This document shows, piece by piece, positions 32,256-41,300 of a stretch of DNA of 64,000 nt; the first letter of the stretch is position 1, and each line of letters begins with the position of its first letter. This DNA comes from JACVRW01 sp963814095 (GTDB lineage Bacteria; Actinomycetota; Thermoleophilia; Solirubrobacterales; Thermoleophilaceae), in assembly GCA_963814095.1 (NCBI GenBank), contig CAWFBT010000023.1, forward strand, positions 153,360 to 217,359, given 5' to 3'. Made by a program: the position numbers and the translations under genes. The notes beneath the pieces were generated by a model. The model was given only the letters and a program-made list of their open reading frames with translations, had not been told where the DNA came from and ran no database searches.

Positions 32256-33736
32256 TCAAGCACGCCCCCAGGCCCGGGCAGCTCGCGCTCATGCTGGCCT
32301 TCGCGGTGACCTGCTTCGCCGTGCTCCTCTACCTCTGGATCTCGTTCGGGGGCACCTCGCCGCTGCAGCCACAGGGCTACCGCTTCCACGTCCACGTCCC
32401 GGAGGCGACCCAGCTCACGGAGCAGGCCGACGTCCGCATCTCGGGTGTCCCCGTCGGCCGCGTGGTGGCGCTCGGCCCGGGACCGGCGAACACGACCGAC
32501 GTGACGATCGAGATGCGCGCGCGCTACGCACCCGTGCCGCGTGACACGCGCGCGATCCTGCGGACGAAGACGTTGCTCGGGGAGACCTATGTCGAGCTGA
32601 CGCAGGGCGACCGCGGCAGCGGCCCGCTGCCCGAGGACGCGGCCCTGCCGAGCACGCAGATCGCCCCGACTGTCGAGCTCGACGAGATCTTCCGCAGCTT
32701 CGACGCGCCGACACGCGCCGCCTTCCGGACCTGGATCCAGGCGCAGGCCGCGGCCGCCGAGGGGCGCGGCGCCGACCTGAACGCGGCGCTCGGAATACTG
32801 CCCGACTTCGTCGAGGGCTCCGAGCGGCTGCTGGCCGAGCTCGATGCGCAGTCGCGCGCCACCAGCCGGCTCGTGTCGTCGACGGGCGAGGTCTTCGACG
32901 CCCTCAGCGAGCGTCACGGCGAGCTGCGCGCTCTCGTCACCGAGGCCAACCGCCTGTTCAGCGTCACCGACGAGCGCAACGGCGAGCTGGCCGCGATCTT
33001 CGAGGAGCTGCCGCGCTTCGAGCGCGAGGGCGCGCTCACGCTGCCGCGCCTCACCGAGTTCGCCAGGCTGGCGCTACCGGTCGTCCGCCGCCTGCAGCCG
33101 GCCGCAAGCGAGACGGGCCCCGCGTTCGAGGCGCTGCGCGCGCTCGCCCCCGACCTGCGCGGCGTGTTCGAGCGGCTGGGCCCGGCGATCGATGCCTCGG
33201 AACGGGGCGTGCCGGCCTTCGAGCGCGTGCTCCGGGAGATCGCGCCGCTGCTCGACGATGCCGATCCCTTCCTGCGCAACCTCAACCCGATGCTCGAGCA
33301 CATCGGCCTGAACCGGCGCGAGCTGACGGCGCTGCTCGCCAACGGCGCGGCCGCGACGAATGCGCGCGACTTCAACCTCGAGGCGAATGGCCGCCCGATC
33401 CGTCAGCCCGTGAACTACCTGCGCGCGTCCGCGCTGCTGTCGCCCGAGTCGCTCGCCTACTATCCGCGCCGGCTCGGCTACGGGAGGGCCAACGCGTACG
33501 CGGCTCCGGGCTGGCTCGACCAGCTCGGGAGCGGGCTGACGGTGTACGACACGCGCGGCTGCGCGAACGGCGACGTGGCCCCGCCGCTCGCCGCCGATCC
33601 GCCGCAGCTGCAGCCACTCGTGGTCGACAACGTCTTCCGCACCAGCGGCCGCGACGTGGCGCGGCCGGGCTGCGCCGGGCAGGGGCCCTACCCCGGCTTC
33701 GGCACGTCGTTCCCACGGCTGCGGGCTGAGCCGTAG
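32252..33736 (+). CDS. Mce/MlaD-domain protein 6 of 6
   Basis: A 494-residue protein starting at GTG 32252 in a GTGA overlap with gene 5. The membrane helix is at residues 12-30 (LMLAFAVTCFAVLLYLW), with the MlaD domain about 42-130 (VPEATQLTEQADVRISGVPVGRVVALG, LRTKTLLGETYVELTQG). The helical region ends with LLANGAAATNARDFN and an Ala/Pro-rich end. It is the last mce gene; the M20 peptidase gene begins 10 bp later. No YrbE/MlaE permease or MlaF ATPase is encoded in the window, so the transporter part must be elsewhere. Confidence 0.9.
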   Translation: MIKHAPRPGQLALMLAFAVTCFAVLLYLWISFGGTSPLQPQGYRFHVHVPEATQLTEQADVRISGVPVGRVVALGPGPANTTDVTIEMRARYAPVPRDTRAILRTKTLLGETYVELTQGDRGSGPLPEDAALPSTQIAPTVELDEIFRSFDAPTRAAFRTWIQAQAAAAEGRGADLNAALGILPDFVEGSERLLAELDAQSRATSRLVSSTGEVFDALSERHGELRALVTEANRLFSVTDERNGELAAIFEELPRFEREGALTLPRLTEFARLALPVVRRLQPAASETGPAFEALRALAPDLRGVFERLGPAIDASERGVPAFERVLREIAPLLDDADPFLRNLNPMLEHIGLNRRELTALLANGAAATNARDFNLEANGRPIRQPVNYLRASALLSPESLAYYPRRLGYGRANAYAAPGWLDQLGSGLTVYDTRGCANGDVAPPLAADPPQLQPLVVDNVFRTSGRDVARPGCAGQGPYPGFGTSFPRLRAEP

Positions 33737-33746
33737 GCTGCCACGC

Positions 33747-34883
33747 ATGAGCGCGTCCGACGTGGTCGAGCTGACCAGCGCGCTGGTCGCGATCGACTCG
33801 GTCAACCCATCGCTCGAGCCGGGCGCCGCGGGCGAAACCGAGGTCGCGACCTACGTGGCGGACTGGGCGCGCGACGCGGGCCTCGAGGTCGAGCTGGTCG
33901 AGGCGACGCCGGGCCGGCCGAGCGTCGTCGCCGCGGCGCGCGGAAGCGGGGGCGGGCGCTCGCTGCTTCTCTGCGGCCATCTCGACACCGTCGCGACGGG
34001 AGCCATGGAGGCCCCCTTCGAGCCGCGCATCGAGGGCGACCGCCTGCACGGCCGCGGGGCATATGACATGAAGGCGGGCGTGGCGGCGGCGCTCGTCGCA
34101 TGCCGCGACGCGGCCGCGCGCGAGCTTGCCGGGGACGTGGTCGTGGCCGCGGTGGCGGACGAGGAGCACGCGAGCCTCGGCGTGCAGGAGGTGCTGGCGA
34201 CGGTCGAGGCCGACGCCGCGATCGTGACCGAGCCGACCGAGATGGAGGTTGTGATCGCCCACAAGGGCTTTGCCTGGCTCGAGGTCGAGGTATGCGGGCG
34301 GGCGGCGCATGGCTCGCGCCCGCATCTCGGCGTGGACGCGATCGTGAAGGCGGGCCCGATCCTCACCGCGCTCGGCGAGCTCGACGCCCGGCTCGGCGAC
34401 ACGCGCCACCCGCTGCTCGGCCGCGGGTCGGTACACGCCTCGCTGATCAGCGGCGGCAACGACCTCGCGACGTATCCCGAGCGCTGCACGATCGGCATAG
34501 AGCGGCGCACGCTGCCCGGCGAGGGCACGCCGGAGGTGGAGCGCGAGCTCGCGGGTCTGCTGTCCGGCTGCCGCGACGCCGACCCGGTGCTCGAGGCATC
34601 GGCGCGCACGCTGCTCGTGCGCGAGCCGCTCGAGACCGCCGAGGACGAGCCCGTCGTGGCCGTGCTGCGCGAGGCGGCGGCGGAGCTGCTCGGCTCGCGC
34701 CCGCCGCTCTCGGGAGCGAGCTTCTGGGCGGACTCCGCCTTCATTGCCGGGGCCGGCATCCCGACTGCGCTGTTCGGACCTCGCGGCGAGGGGGCGCATG
34801 CGGCCGAGGAATGGGTCAGCGTCCGTGACACGGAGAGCTGCGCGCGTGTGCTGATCAGCGCCGCGAGCGCCTTCTGCGCCTGA
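33747..34883 (+). CDS. M20-family metallopeptidase/deacylase (ArgE/DapE-like)
   Basis: A 378-residue M20 enzyme. Metal and catalytic motifs are visible: GHLDTV (H and catalytic D), GRGAYDMKAG (bridging D), VADEEHASLG (catalytic Glu pair) and TEPTEM. The dimerisation lid domain is about residues 170-280 (GRAAHGSRPHLGVDAIVKAG). Members include acetylornithine deacetylase, succinyl-diaminopimelate desuccinylase and carboxypeptidase G2; the sequence alone does not choose among them. It lies 10 bp after the last mce gene and may share its transcript. Its stop and the stop of the convergent channel gene lie inside the palindrome CCTGAGCTCAGG (34879-34890). Confidence 0.87.
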   Translation: MSASDVVELTSALVAIDSVNPSLEPGAAGETEVATYVADWARDAGLEVELVEATPGRPSVVAAARGSGGGRSLLLCGHLDTVATGAMEAPFEPRIEGDRLHGRGAYDMKAGVAAALVACRDAAARELAGDVVVAAVADEEHASLGVQEVLATVEADAAIVTEPTEMEVVIAHKGFAWLEVEVCGRAAHGSRPHLGVDAIVKAGPILTALGELDARLGDTRHPLLGRGSVHASLISGGNDLATYPERCTIGIERRTLPGEGTPEVERELAGLLSGCRDADPVLEASARTLLVREPLETAEDEPVVAVLREAAAELLGSRPPLSGASFWADSAFIAGAGIPTALFGPRGEGAHAAEEWVSVRDTESCARVLISAASAFCA

Positions 34884-34885
34884 GC

Positions 34886-35542
34886 TCAGGTCCTCATGCG
34901 CCCCAAGACGGTCAGGCCGACCACTCGGGAGACCACCATCGCGATGTAGCCGATACCGGCCAGCTGCTCGATCATCACGAGGCTGCGGGCGAACGGCTTG
35001 ACCGGCACGACGTCGCCGAGGCCGGTTGCCGAGAGCGTCGTGAAGCTGAGAAACAGGAGCTCCATCCAGCTCCGGTCCGCCGCCGGATCGACTGCGGCCG
35101 TGAAGCTGCCGGGTGCGATCGCCTGGCACACGACGTACACGTACGCGAAGCCCCAGGCCACGAGCGTGAAGGTCGCGCCCACGGCGAACAGCTCGTCGCG
35201 GGTGACGTCGTGGTCGGCGAGCATGTACGCCAGCAGCGCGCCGGCCGCGTAGAAGTAGACGATCGCCTCGAGCGCGGACGACCATGGCAGCAGCTCGTCG
35301 CTGTTGGTGATCGCCTGGATGAGCAGGAGAACCGTCGTCGGCACGCCGAGCAGCACCACGATCCAGATCGGCACCGGTGAGCTGCGTACCGCGAGCAGCA
35401 CGAGCGCGAGGATCAGGATGCCGAAGAGGCTGAACAGCGCGCGCCCGGCGCTGCTGTTCTCGGTCAGCGCATAGACCGGGATGGCGGCGAGCTGGGCGGC
35501 GAGGAGCGTGGCGGACGGCTCGCGCCTGGCGAACGAGAGCAC
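34886..35542 (-). CDS. Ion-channel family (Ion_trans_2) membrane protein with altered filter
   Basis: A 218-residue membrane protein starting at GTG 35542. About six hydrophobic segments precede a pore loop of the two-TM potassium-channel type, SFTTLSATGLGDVVPVKPFARSL, flanked by a final helix (LVMIEQLAGIGYIAMVVSRVVGL). The canonical potassium filter is TVGYGD; here the matching residues are ATGLGD, with Tyr replaced by Leu. Ion selectivity may therefore be changed. No regulatory RCK domain is present. Confidence 0.8.
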   Translation of the reverse strand: MLSFARREPSATLLAAQLAAIPVYALTENSSAGRALFSLFGILILALVLLAVRSSPVPIWIVVLLGVPTTVLLLIQAITNSDELLPWSSALEAIVYFYAAGALLAYMLADHDVTRDELFAVGATFTLVAWGFAYVYVVCQAIAPGSFTAAVDPAADRSWMELLFLSFTTLSATGLGDVVPVKPFARSLVMIEQLAGIGYIAMVVSRVVGLTVLGRMRT

Positions 35543-35594
35543 CGCGCGAAGCTAGCGAGCAGGCCGGTCGCCACCGGTAGGTACGGTTACGCGC

Positions 35595-35810
35595 ATGGGC
35601 GACCTGACACCGAGTTCCGGCCGAGTTCCCTCCAGGCGCAATCGTGAGCAGCGCGCGTACCGCCTCGTCGTGGCCGGCGGCGTCGCCGGCGCAGTGGCCG
35701 TGATTGGCCTCGTGCTGGCGATCGTCGGCGTGATCGGCTACGCCGTCCCGGTGCTCGCGCTCGTAATCGCCGTCATCTGCGCCTTCCTGTTCCGCCGCTC
35801 AGTGTCTTGA
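35595..35810 (+). CDS. Small two-TM membrane protein
   Basis: A 71-residue protein with a basic N-terminus (SRRNREQRAYR) and two closely spaced hydrophobic helices (residues 24-45 and 48-66) ending in FLFRRSVS. The function is unknown. Its stop overlaps the azlC-like start in TTGA, so the two are translationally coupled. It diverges from the ion channel gene. Confidence 0.65.
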   Translation: MGDLTPSSGRVPSRRNREQRAYRLVVAGGVAGAVAVIGLVLAIVGVIGYAVPVLALVIAVICAFLFRRSVS

Positions 35811-36523
35811 GGACAGAGTCGTCTCGCCGGGCGTTCCGTAAGGGGGCGCGCCAGGGCATCCCGTTTGCGATAGCAGGCTTCCTGCTGTCCGTGTCCTTCG
35901 GCGTGGTCGCACAGGACGCGGGCCTGTCGCCGCTCGCGGCGATCGTCATGTCGCTGATCGTGTTCGCCGGCTCGGCTCAGTTCGCGGCGATCGCGATCGT
36001 CGGCGGCGGCGGCACGGTGGGCGCCGCGATCGGCGCAGCGGCGCTGATGAACTCGCGCTTCCTCCCGATGGGCGCGGCGCTCGGCCCGTCGCTCCCGGGC
36101 GGGCCGGCCAAGCGCGCCGCCCAGGGGCAGGCCGTCGTGGATGCCTCCTGGGCGCTGGCCGGCCGCGGCGACGGCAGCTTCGACCGCTGGCTGCTGTTCG
36201 GCGCAACGGCGACCCAGTACGTGACCTGGCAGCTCGGCACGATCGGGGGTGCGCTCGGAGGCGACCTGCTCGGCGACCCCGACAAGCTCGGGCTGGATGC
36301 GATCTACCCGGCCTTCTTCCTCGGTCTGCTGCTGGCGGAGGCGCGCACCCGGCGCGCGGTGGCCGTCGCGGCGCTCGGGGCCGGCATCGCGCTCGCCCTG
36401 GTTCCATTCGCGCCGGCCGGCGTGCCGATCCTGGCCGCGAGCGTGGCCGCGCTGGTCGGCCTCACGCGCTCTGCCCAGGCGGCGGTTGCGGCGGCGCAGG
36501 AATCCGAAGGAGCGCCGCGCTGA
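35807..36523 (+). CDS. azlC: AzlC-family branched-chain amino acid exporter subunit
   Basis: A 238-residue membrane protein starting at TTG 35807. The AzlC hallmark is seen in GARQGIPFAIAGFLLSVSFGVVAQDAGLSPLAAIVMSLIVFAGSAQFAAI, followed by MNSRFLPMGAALGPSL and VDASWALA. With AzlD it forms an exporter for branched-chain amino acids and analogues. It overlaps the upstream small gene by 4 bp, and azlD follows with a CTGA overlap. Export of surplus branched-chain amino acids fits a genome that also has a leucine-breakdown operon, but no direct link is visible. Confidence 0.88.
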   Translation: MRTESSRRAFRKGARQGIPFAIAGFLLSVSFGVVAQDAGLSPLAAIVMSLIVFAGSAQFAAIAIVGGGGTVGAAIGAAALMNSRFLPMGAALGPSLPGGPAKRAAQGQAVVDASWALAGRGDGSFDRWLLFGATATQYVTWQLGTIGGALGGDLLGDPDKLGLDAIYPAFFLGLLLAEARTRRAVAVAALGAGIALALVPFAPAGVPILAASVAALVGLTRSAQAAVAAAQESEGAPR

Positions 36524-36822
36524 ACGCCGCGCTCCTGATCGGCGGCTGCGCAGTGGTCACCGCGCTGCTCAAGGCGATCGGGCCGATCGCCCTCGGAGGG
36601 CGCGAGCTGCCGCTCTGGGTCACGAGCGTCATCGTCCTGCTCGCACCGGCGCTGCTTGCGGCCCTCGTGTTCACCCAGGCCGTCGCCGACGGCAAGGACC
36701 TCGCAGTCGGGGCGGAGACCGCCGGGGTGGTGGCCGGCGGTCTCGTCGCCTGGCGGACCGGCTCGATCGTCGCGTGCGTGATCATCGCCGCGGCCCTGAC
36801 GGCCGCCCTGCGGGCGCTCTGA
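36520..36822 (+). CDS. azlD: AzlD-family branched-chain amino acid exporter subunit
   Basis: A protein of about 100 residues with four hydrophobic segments: NAALLIGGCAVVTALLKAIGPIALGG, LPLWVTSVIVLLAPALLAALV, and two near the end. The first helix begins before GTG 36553, so that start would cut it. CTG 36520 overlaps the azlC stop (CTGA) and has GAAGGAG 8 bp upstream (36505-36511), so a CTG start is the best explanation. It is the small partner of AzlC. Confidence 0.8.
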   Translation: MNAALLIGGCAVVTALLKAIGPIALGGRELPLWVTSVIVLLAPALLAALVFTQAVADGKDLAVGAETAGVVAGGLVAWRTGSIVACVIIAAALTAALRAL

Positions 36823-36825
36823 GCT

Positions 36826-38058
36826 ATGGATGAGCTGCCGATCCGGCGCAACACGTTCCTGCTCTCGGCGGCGCTCGCCGCGAACTCGGCGATGCTGCAG
36901 CTGTCGGCGGCGGTCGCTTCGCTGACGCTCGTCAACGTCCTCGGCGTCGAGGGGCTGCTCGGGCTCGGGCCGGCGATCGTGCTGGCGTCGGCCGCCCTGG
37001 CCGCGCTACCCGCGGGCCGGACGATGGACCGCGTCGGGCGTGTGCCCGTGCTCGCCGCCGGCTACCTGATCGGGGCCGCCGGCTGCGGGCTCGCCGCGCT
37101 CGGCAGCTCGAGCGAGCTGGCCCCGGCCGTGCTCGGAGGACTCATCCTCGTCGGCGCAGCGAGCGGGATCGCGCTGCTGGCGCGCACGGCGGCCGGCGAC
37201 ATGTACCCGAGGGAGCGGCGCGCGCGCGGGATCGCGCTGGTCCTGTTCGGGGCGGTGTTCGGCGCCATCCTCGGCCCGGCCGTCTTCAGCCCGCTGCTGG
37301 CGGGGAAGGAGCTCGACGGCGAGGCACTCGCTCCGCTGTGGCTGGCGGCGGGCGGGTTCATGCTGGTCGGCTGCGCGCTCGTGATGGCGGTGCGGCCCGA
37401 TCCGCGCCGGATCGCGGAGCTGCTCGAGCACGAGCCGGAGGCGGAGCCGGGCGCCGGCACGGCCCCGCTGCGGGAGCTGCTCGGCCGCGCGGGTGTGGTG
37501 CCGGCCCTGCTCGCGGCGCAGGCGAGCTTCGCGGTGATGGTCGGCGTCATGACCCTCACCGGCGCGGTGGTGGTCGACCACCACGGCCACGAGGGCCACG
37601 ACGTGTTCCCGATCATCGCCGCGCACGTGGTCGGGATGTACGCCTTCGTGATCGTGATCGGAGACTTCATCGACCGCATCGGGCGCTCGCCCTCGCTCGC
37701 GGGCGGGCTGCTCGTGATGGCCGTCTCCGTGATCAGCCTGCTCTGGGTCGAGAGCGTTGCCGCCACCGCCGTCGCGCTGTTCGTCCTCGGGCTCGGCTGG
37801 AACCTCTCCTTCGTGGCAGCAACCGCCGAGCTGGCCGACCTCACCCTGCCCTCCGAGCGCGGCCGCCTGCTCGGCTTCAACGACCTGCTGTCGGGCGCCA
37901 CCGGCGCCGGGCTTGCACTGCTCGGCGGCGTCGCGCTCACCGCGCTCGGCGTGGCCGCGCTTGCGATCGGCGCCACCGTGCTGGTCGTGGCTCCCGCGCT
38001 CTGGATCCTGCGCTACGGGATGCCCGAGCCGGTTGCGGAGTCGCCGCCGCCTCTGTGA
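36826..38058 (+). CDS. MFS transporter
   Basis: A 410-residue major-facilitator protein with about 12 hydrophobic helices. The loop motif between helices 2 and 3 reads PAGRTMDRVGRVPVL, and its second-half counterpart reads FIDRIGRSPSLAGG. A His-rich loop (VVDHHGHEGHDV, about residues 246-257) between helices is unusual and could bind metal. The gene starts 3 bp after azlD and may be in the same operon. The substrate is unknown. Confidence 0.87.
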   Translation: MDELPIRRNTFLLSAALAANSAMLQLSAAVASLTLVNVLGVEGLLGLGPAIVLASAALAALPAGRTMDRVGRVPVLAAGYLIGAAGCGLAALGSSSELAPAVLGGLILVGAASGIALLARTAAGDMYPRERRARGIALVLFGAVFGAILGPAVFSPLLAGKELDGEALAPLWLAAGGFMLVGCALVMAVRPDPRRIAELLEHEPEAEPGAGTAPLRELLGRAGVVPALLAAQASFAVMVGVMTLTGAVVVDHHGHEGHDVFPIIAAHVVGMYAFVIVIGDFIDRIGRSPSLAGGLLVMAVSVISLLWVESVAATAVALFVLGLGWNLSFVAATAELADLTLPSERGRLLGFNDLLSGATGAGLALLGGVALTALGVAALAIGATVLVVAPALWILRYGMPEPVAESPPPL

Positions 38059-38103
38059 TCAAGGTCGCAGACGCCCCGCCCGCGCATCTCTATCTCAACT
38101 GGG

Positions 38104-38328
38104 ATGGAGCACGCACTCAAACTTCCTGGCCGCAACAGCGCGCTCATCGCGCTGATCGCCTTCACCATCGGCGCGAGCGGTGCGACGCTCACGTACGCGG
38201 CCGCCGACAGCGGCTCGCTCGACCTGACCTCGGGCAATGGGTCGGTCACGAAGCCCGCGCCGCACGCTGGCATCGGCCCACTCAGCGCCGACGGAAGCGA
38301 CCCAGGATCGCCCGCTCGAGACCGGTGA
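38104..38328 (+). CDS. Possible small membrane-anchored protein
   Basis: A 74-residue reading frame. One hydrophobic helix (residues 13-32, ALIALIAFTIGASGATLTYAAA) is followed by a polar Gly/Ser-rich tail (SGSLDLTSGNGSVTKPAPHAG). The ribosome-binding site is weak. The last 47 bp overlap the 3' end of the convergent 1090-residue gene. It is plausible as a small exported protein, but chance coding is not excluded. Confidence 0.45.
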   Translation: MEHALKLPGRNSALIALIAFTIGASGATLTYAAADSGSLDLTSGNGSVTKPAPHAGIGPLSADGSDPGSPARDR

Positions 38329-41300
38329 CCTCGCGCCAGGCGCGCCGAGCGGCGGACTCGAGGAAGCTCGTGTAGCCGTCGACGGCCACCGCCGCGGCAG
38401 GCCCGCTCGACGGCAACGCGCTGGCCGGCCGCGCCACCTCGACGCCGTGCTCCACGATCATGTCGAGCTCGGCGTCGAAGACGATCTGTGCGCGCTGGCT
38501 CCTCACCCCCATCTCCTGGGCGATCGGATGGCTGTCGAGCTGGTGGATCGTCACGTCCGCGTCGCGCCCGACCAGCTTGTTCGACACGCGCAGGATCTTG
38601 CAGGGCGCCTCGACGACCGACTGATATGCCGCCCGCGTGCCGTCCTCGGCGTCGCGGAACTGCTTTAGGAAGAGCTGGTGGACCTCGCCGGCGAGCATGT
38701 TCTCGATGAGGTCACCGGTCAGCCGGAGGTCGGCGAGCACGATCTCACCGTCGGCGTTCAGGGCGGGCAGGTCGCCCACGAGCCGGCGCACCAGGCCAGC
38801 CGGCCCCTCGAGCGCGCGCTGGGTGGAGCCGTCCTCCGGGCCGGCTGCCTCGACCTCCAGGAACGGTCGCCAGGCCGCGCCCTCGTCGCGGCCGAAGTTG
38901 CCGCCGAAGGCATTCATGGTCACGCGCTCGCCCACAGCGTCGTCGGGGTCGAAGCGCGCCATCGTCTTCGCGTACCCGTAGGTCTCGCGGCCGCCCAGAT
39001 AGGACATCGGGTTGTCGACGAAGATGTACGGCACGGCGAGCACGAGGCGCTCGGCCCGGAAGGCCGGGCCGAGGTCCCTGCCGGCCATCACCGGGATCCA
39101 GAACGAGGCCATGATCTCCGCCACCGAGCCCCAGCGGTCGAAGGGCGGGGTGAGGCACGAGACGCGCTCGAAGCCGCCCAGGAGCAGGAGCACGTTCGAG
39201 CCCAGCGAGCGGTAGTCGGCCGCACCGCCGGCCGGGGCGTTGAACATGCGGTTGACGAGCTCCGCGATGCGCTCCTCGTCGCCCTCGAGCAGGAAGCCGC
39301 GCATCCTGCCGCCCTCGCTGAGGAAGGGCGGCGGCGTCGTGGCGCGGCCGCCGTACTCGACGTACGGCGGCAGCTCGAGCCCGCGCGGTTGCAGCCAGTC
39401 CGGGCCCCGGCCCGGGATCGCGTGCGCGATGCCGGTGATGCTCTCGGCCGCCTCGATGCCGGAGATCACCGCCGCCTCGACGCAGCCGCCGTCGATTCCG
39501 TTGCGGGTCCAGTCGCCCGCCAGCGCAAGGTTCTCGAAGCCGCTCTCGCCGGACGGCAGGCGGTGCTTGACCGATCCCGCCGGGGTCAGCACGTAGCGCT
39601 CGCTCGGGGTGACGTTCGCGCGCCAGTACTGCGCGTCGAAGCGCTCGGCCCCGCTTCCGCCGCCCGGATCGACCAGCACGCTCCAGTCGAACGAGCCGTC
39701 CGGCCGGCGCGCCTGTGGCCAGAGCGTGGCCATGTCGTTCTCGATGAAGTCGATGGCGTTGCGCTTGACGCGCTCGGTTGCCTCGGCCGGCGTCTCGTCC
39801 TCGACCTCTTCGAGCACGCCGCAGAGGTAGGCGATCGTCTTGACGTTGTCGTCCGGCGCCCATGACTCGCGCGGGATCAGGTGGCTCATGTCGCAGTAGG
39901 TGTCGAGCGGCTCGACGTAGCAGCCCGCGACCGAGTTCGGATCGTGCTCCCAGCCGAGCTCTGCCGCCGGCCGGTTGGCCCACACCTGGAAGGCCTGCGT
40001 CTGTACGGTGACCGCGTTGCGAATCCCCGCGGCGAAGCGCTCGTCGTGCTCGATCAGCTGCCCGCAGATCGGCTCGAGCGCGCCGACGGGGATCGCCAGG
40101 ACCACCTCGTCGAAGTCCCCCCGCTGACCGGGCCGGGAGCGCTCGAGCGTGTGCGGGTCGTGCCGCAGCGCGTTCGGCTCGAGCTCGAACTGGCGTCCCT
40201 CGGCGGCCGGCTCGAGCTGGTCCCAGAGCGGCTCGCTCGGCCAGCACTCGAGGCCCTCGACGCCCTCGAGCGGGAGGTACTCGCGCCGGCCGGGGGCGAG
40301 CTTCGCCTGCTCGATCACCTCGATCCTGTCCACGCGGCTCAGCGGCCGGCCGCTCTCGTCCCGGCCGAGCTGCAGGCCGGTGACCGCGTGGAAGAACTTG
40401 AAGCGGACGCCGCGGGCGCGGAGGACCTCGTACAGCGGCGTGAACACCGCGTCCCCCATGCCCGCCTGCATCTTGTACATGATCGATCCGCGGTAGCTGA
40501 AGGCGAGCCGCAGCAGGTCGCTCGTCGCGCTGCCGGCGGCGACGTCGGCGGCGGGGATGGAGCCCCGCGGGTAGCCGAACGCGACGTCGTAAACGGAGCG
40601 CAGCACGGGCGCGCGCTCTTCGGGGGTGCGTCCGAGGGTGATCTCCTTGGCGCCGTGACGACGCAGCCAGGCCGACCATTCCTCGTCGTTGATCACGTCG
40701 AAGCCGTGCTCGAGGACGCCGTCTTCGACGATGCCCGCGAGCGTCGAGACGCCGGCGTCGACGGCGGTGAAGAAGAAGCGCAGGCGCGGCTCGTCGTCGC
40801 AGGCGCCACGGACGACGATCCAGAGCCAGTCGCGGAAGCTCTTCAGGAGGCGCACGAGCAGGGCCGGCTGTGCCGCCTGTTGCGGGACCCGGTGGTCGGT
40901 GCTGCCGGCGCGGGCGCGCGCCAGGCGCTCGGCCACCCCGAGCAGCTGTTCGGCGCCGTCGATCGGCAGGGACAGCAGGTCCCCGGCGAGCTCGGCGGCC
41001 AGATCCTCGAACCACTCGGGCACGAACGGGACGTCGACGTCGTCGTCGACGTCGATCAGGCCGGCCTCGCGCACTCCGCGCCAGCCCATCAGCGCCCAGC
41101 CGCACGCCTCGGCCGCGATCTCCCAGAACGTCGGCAGCTCGCCCGCGTCGCCCGGGCGCAGCGGGTTGGAGGGGCACTCGAACGAGTGGCCGACCCAGCC
41201 GTCGTCCTGGCGGTCGTAGAGGACGAGCCGGTCGCACGGCTTGAAGGCATCGTCGAAGCCGGCCAGCGGTGTGCCGGGCGCGCGGCCGAGCTCCTCGTAG

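Noticed and set aside
34879..34890. Palindrome CCTGAGCTCAGG as an operator
   Set aside because: It is formed by two convergent stop codons (TGA and reverse TGA) with short flanks; no promoter is expected there.
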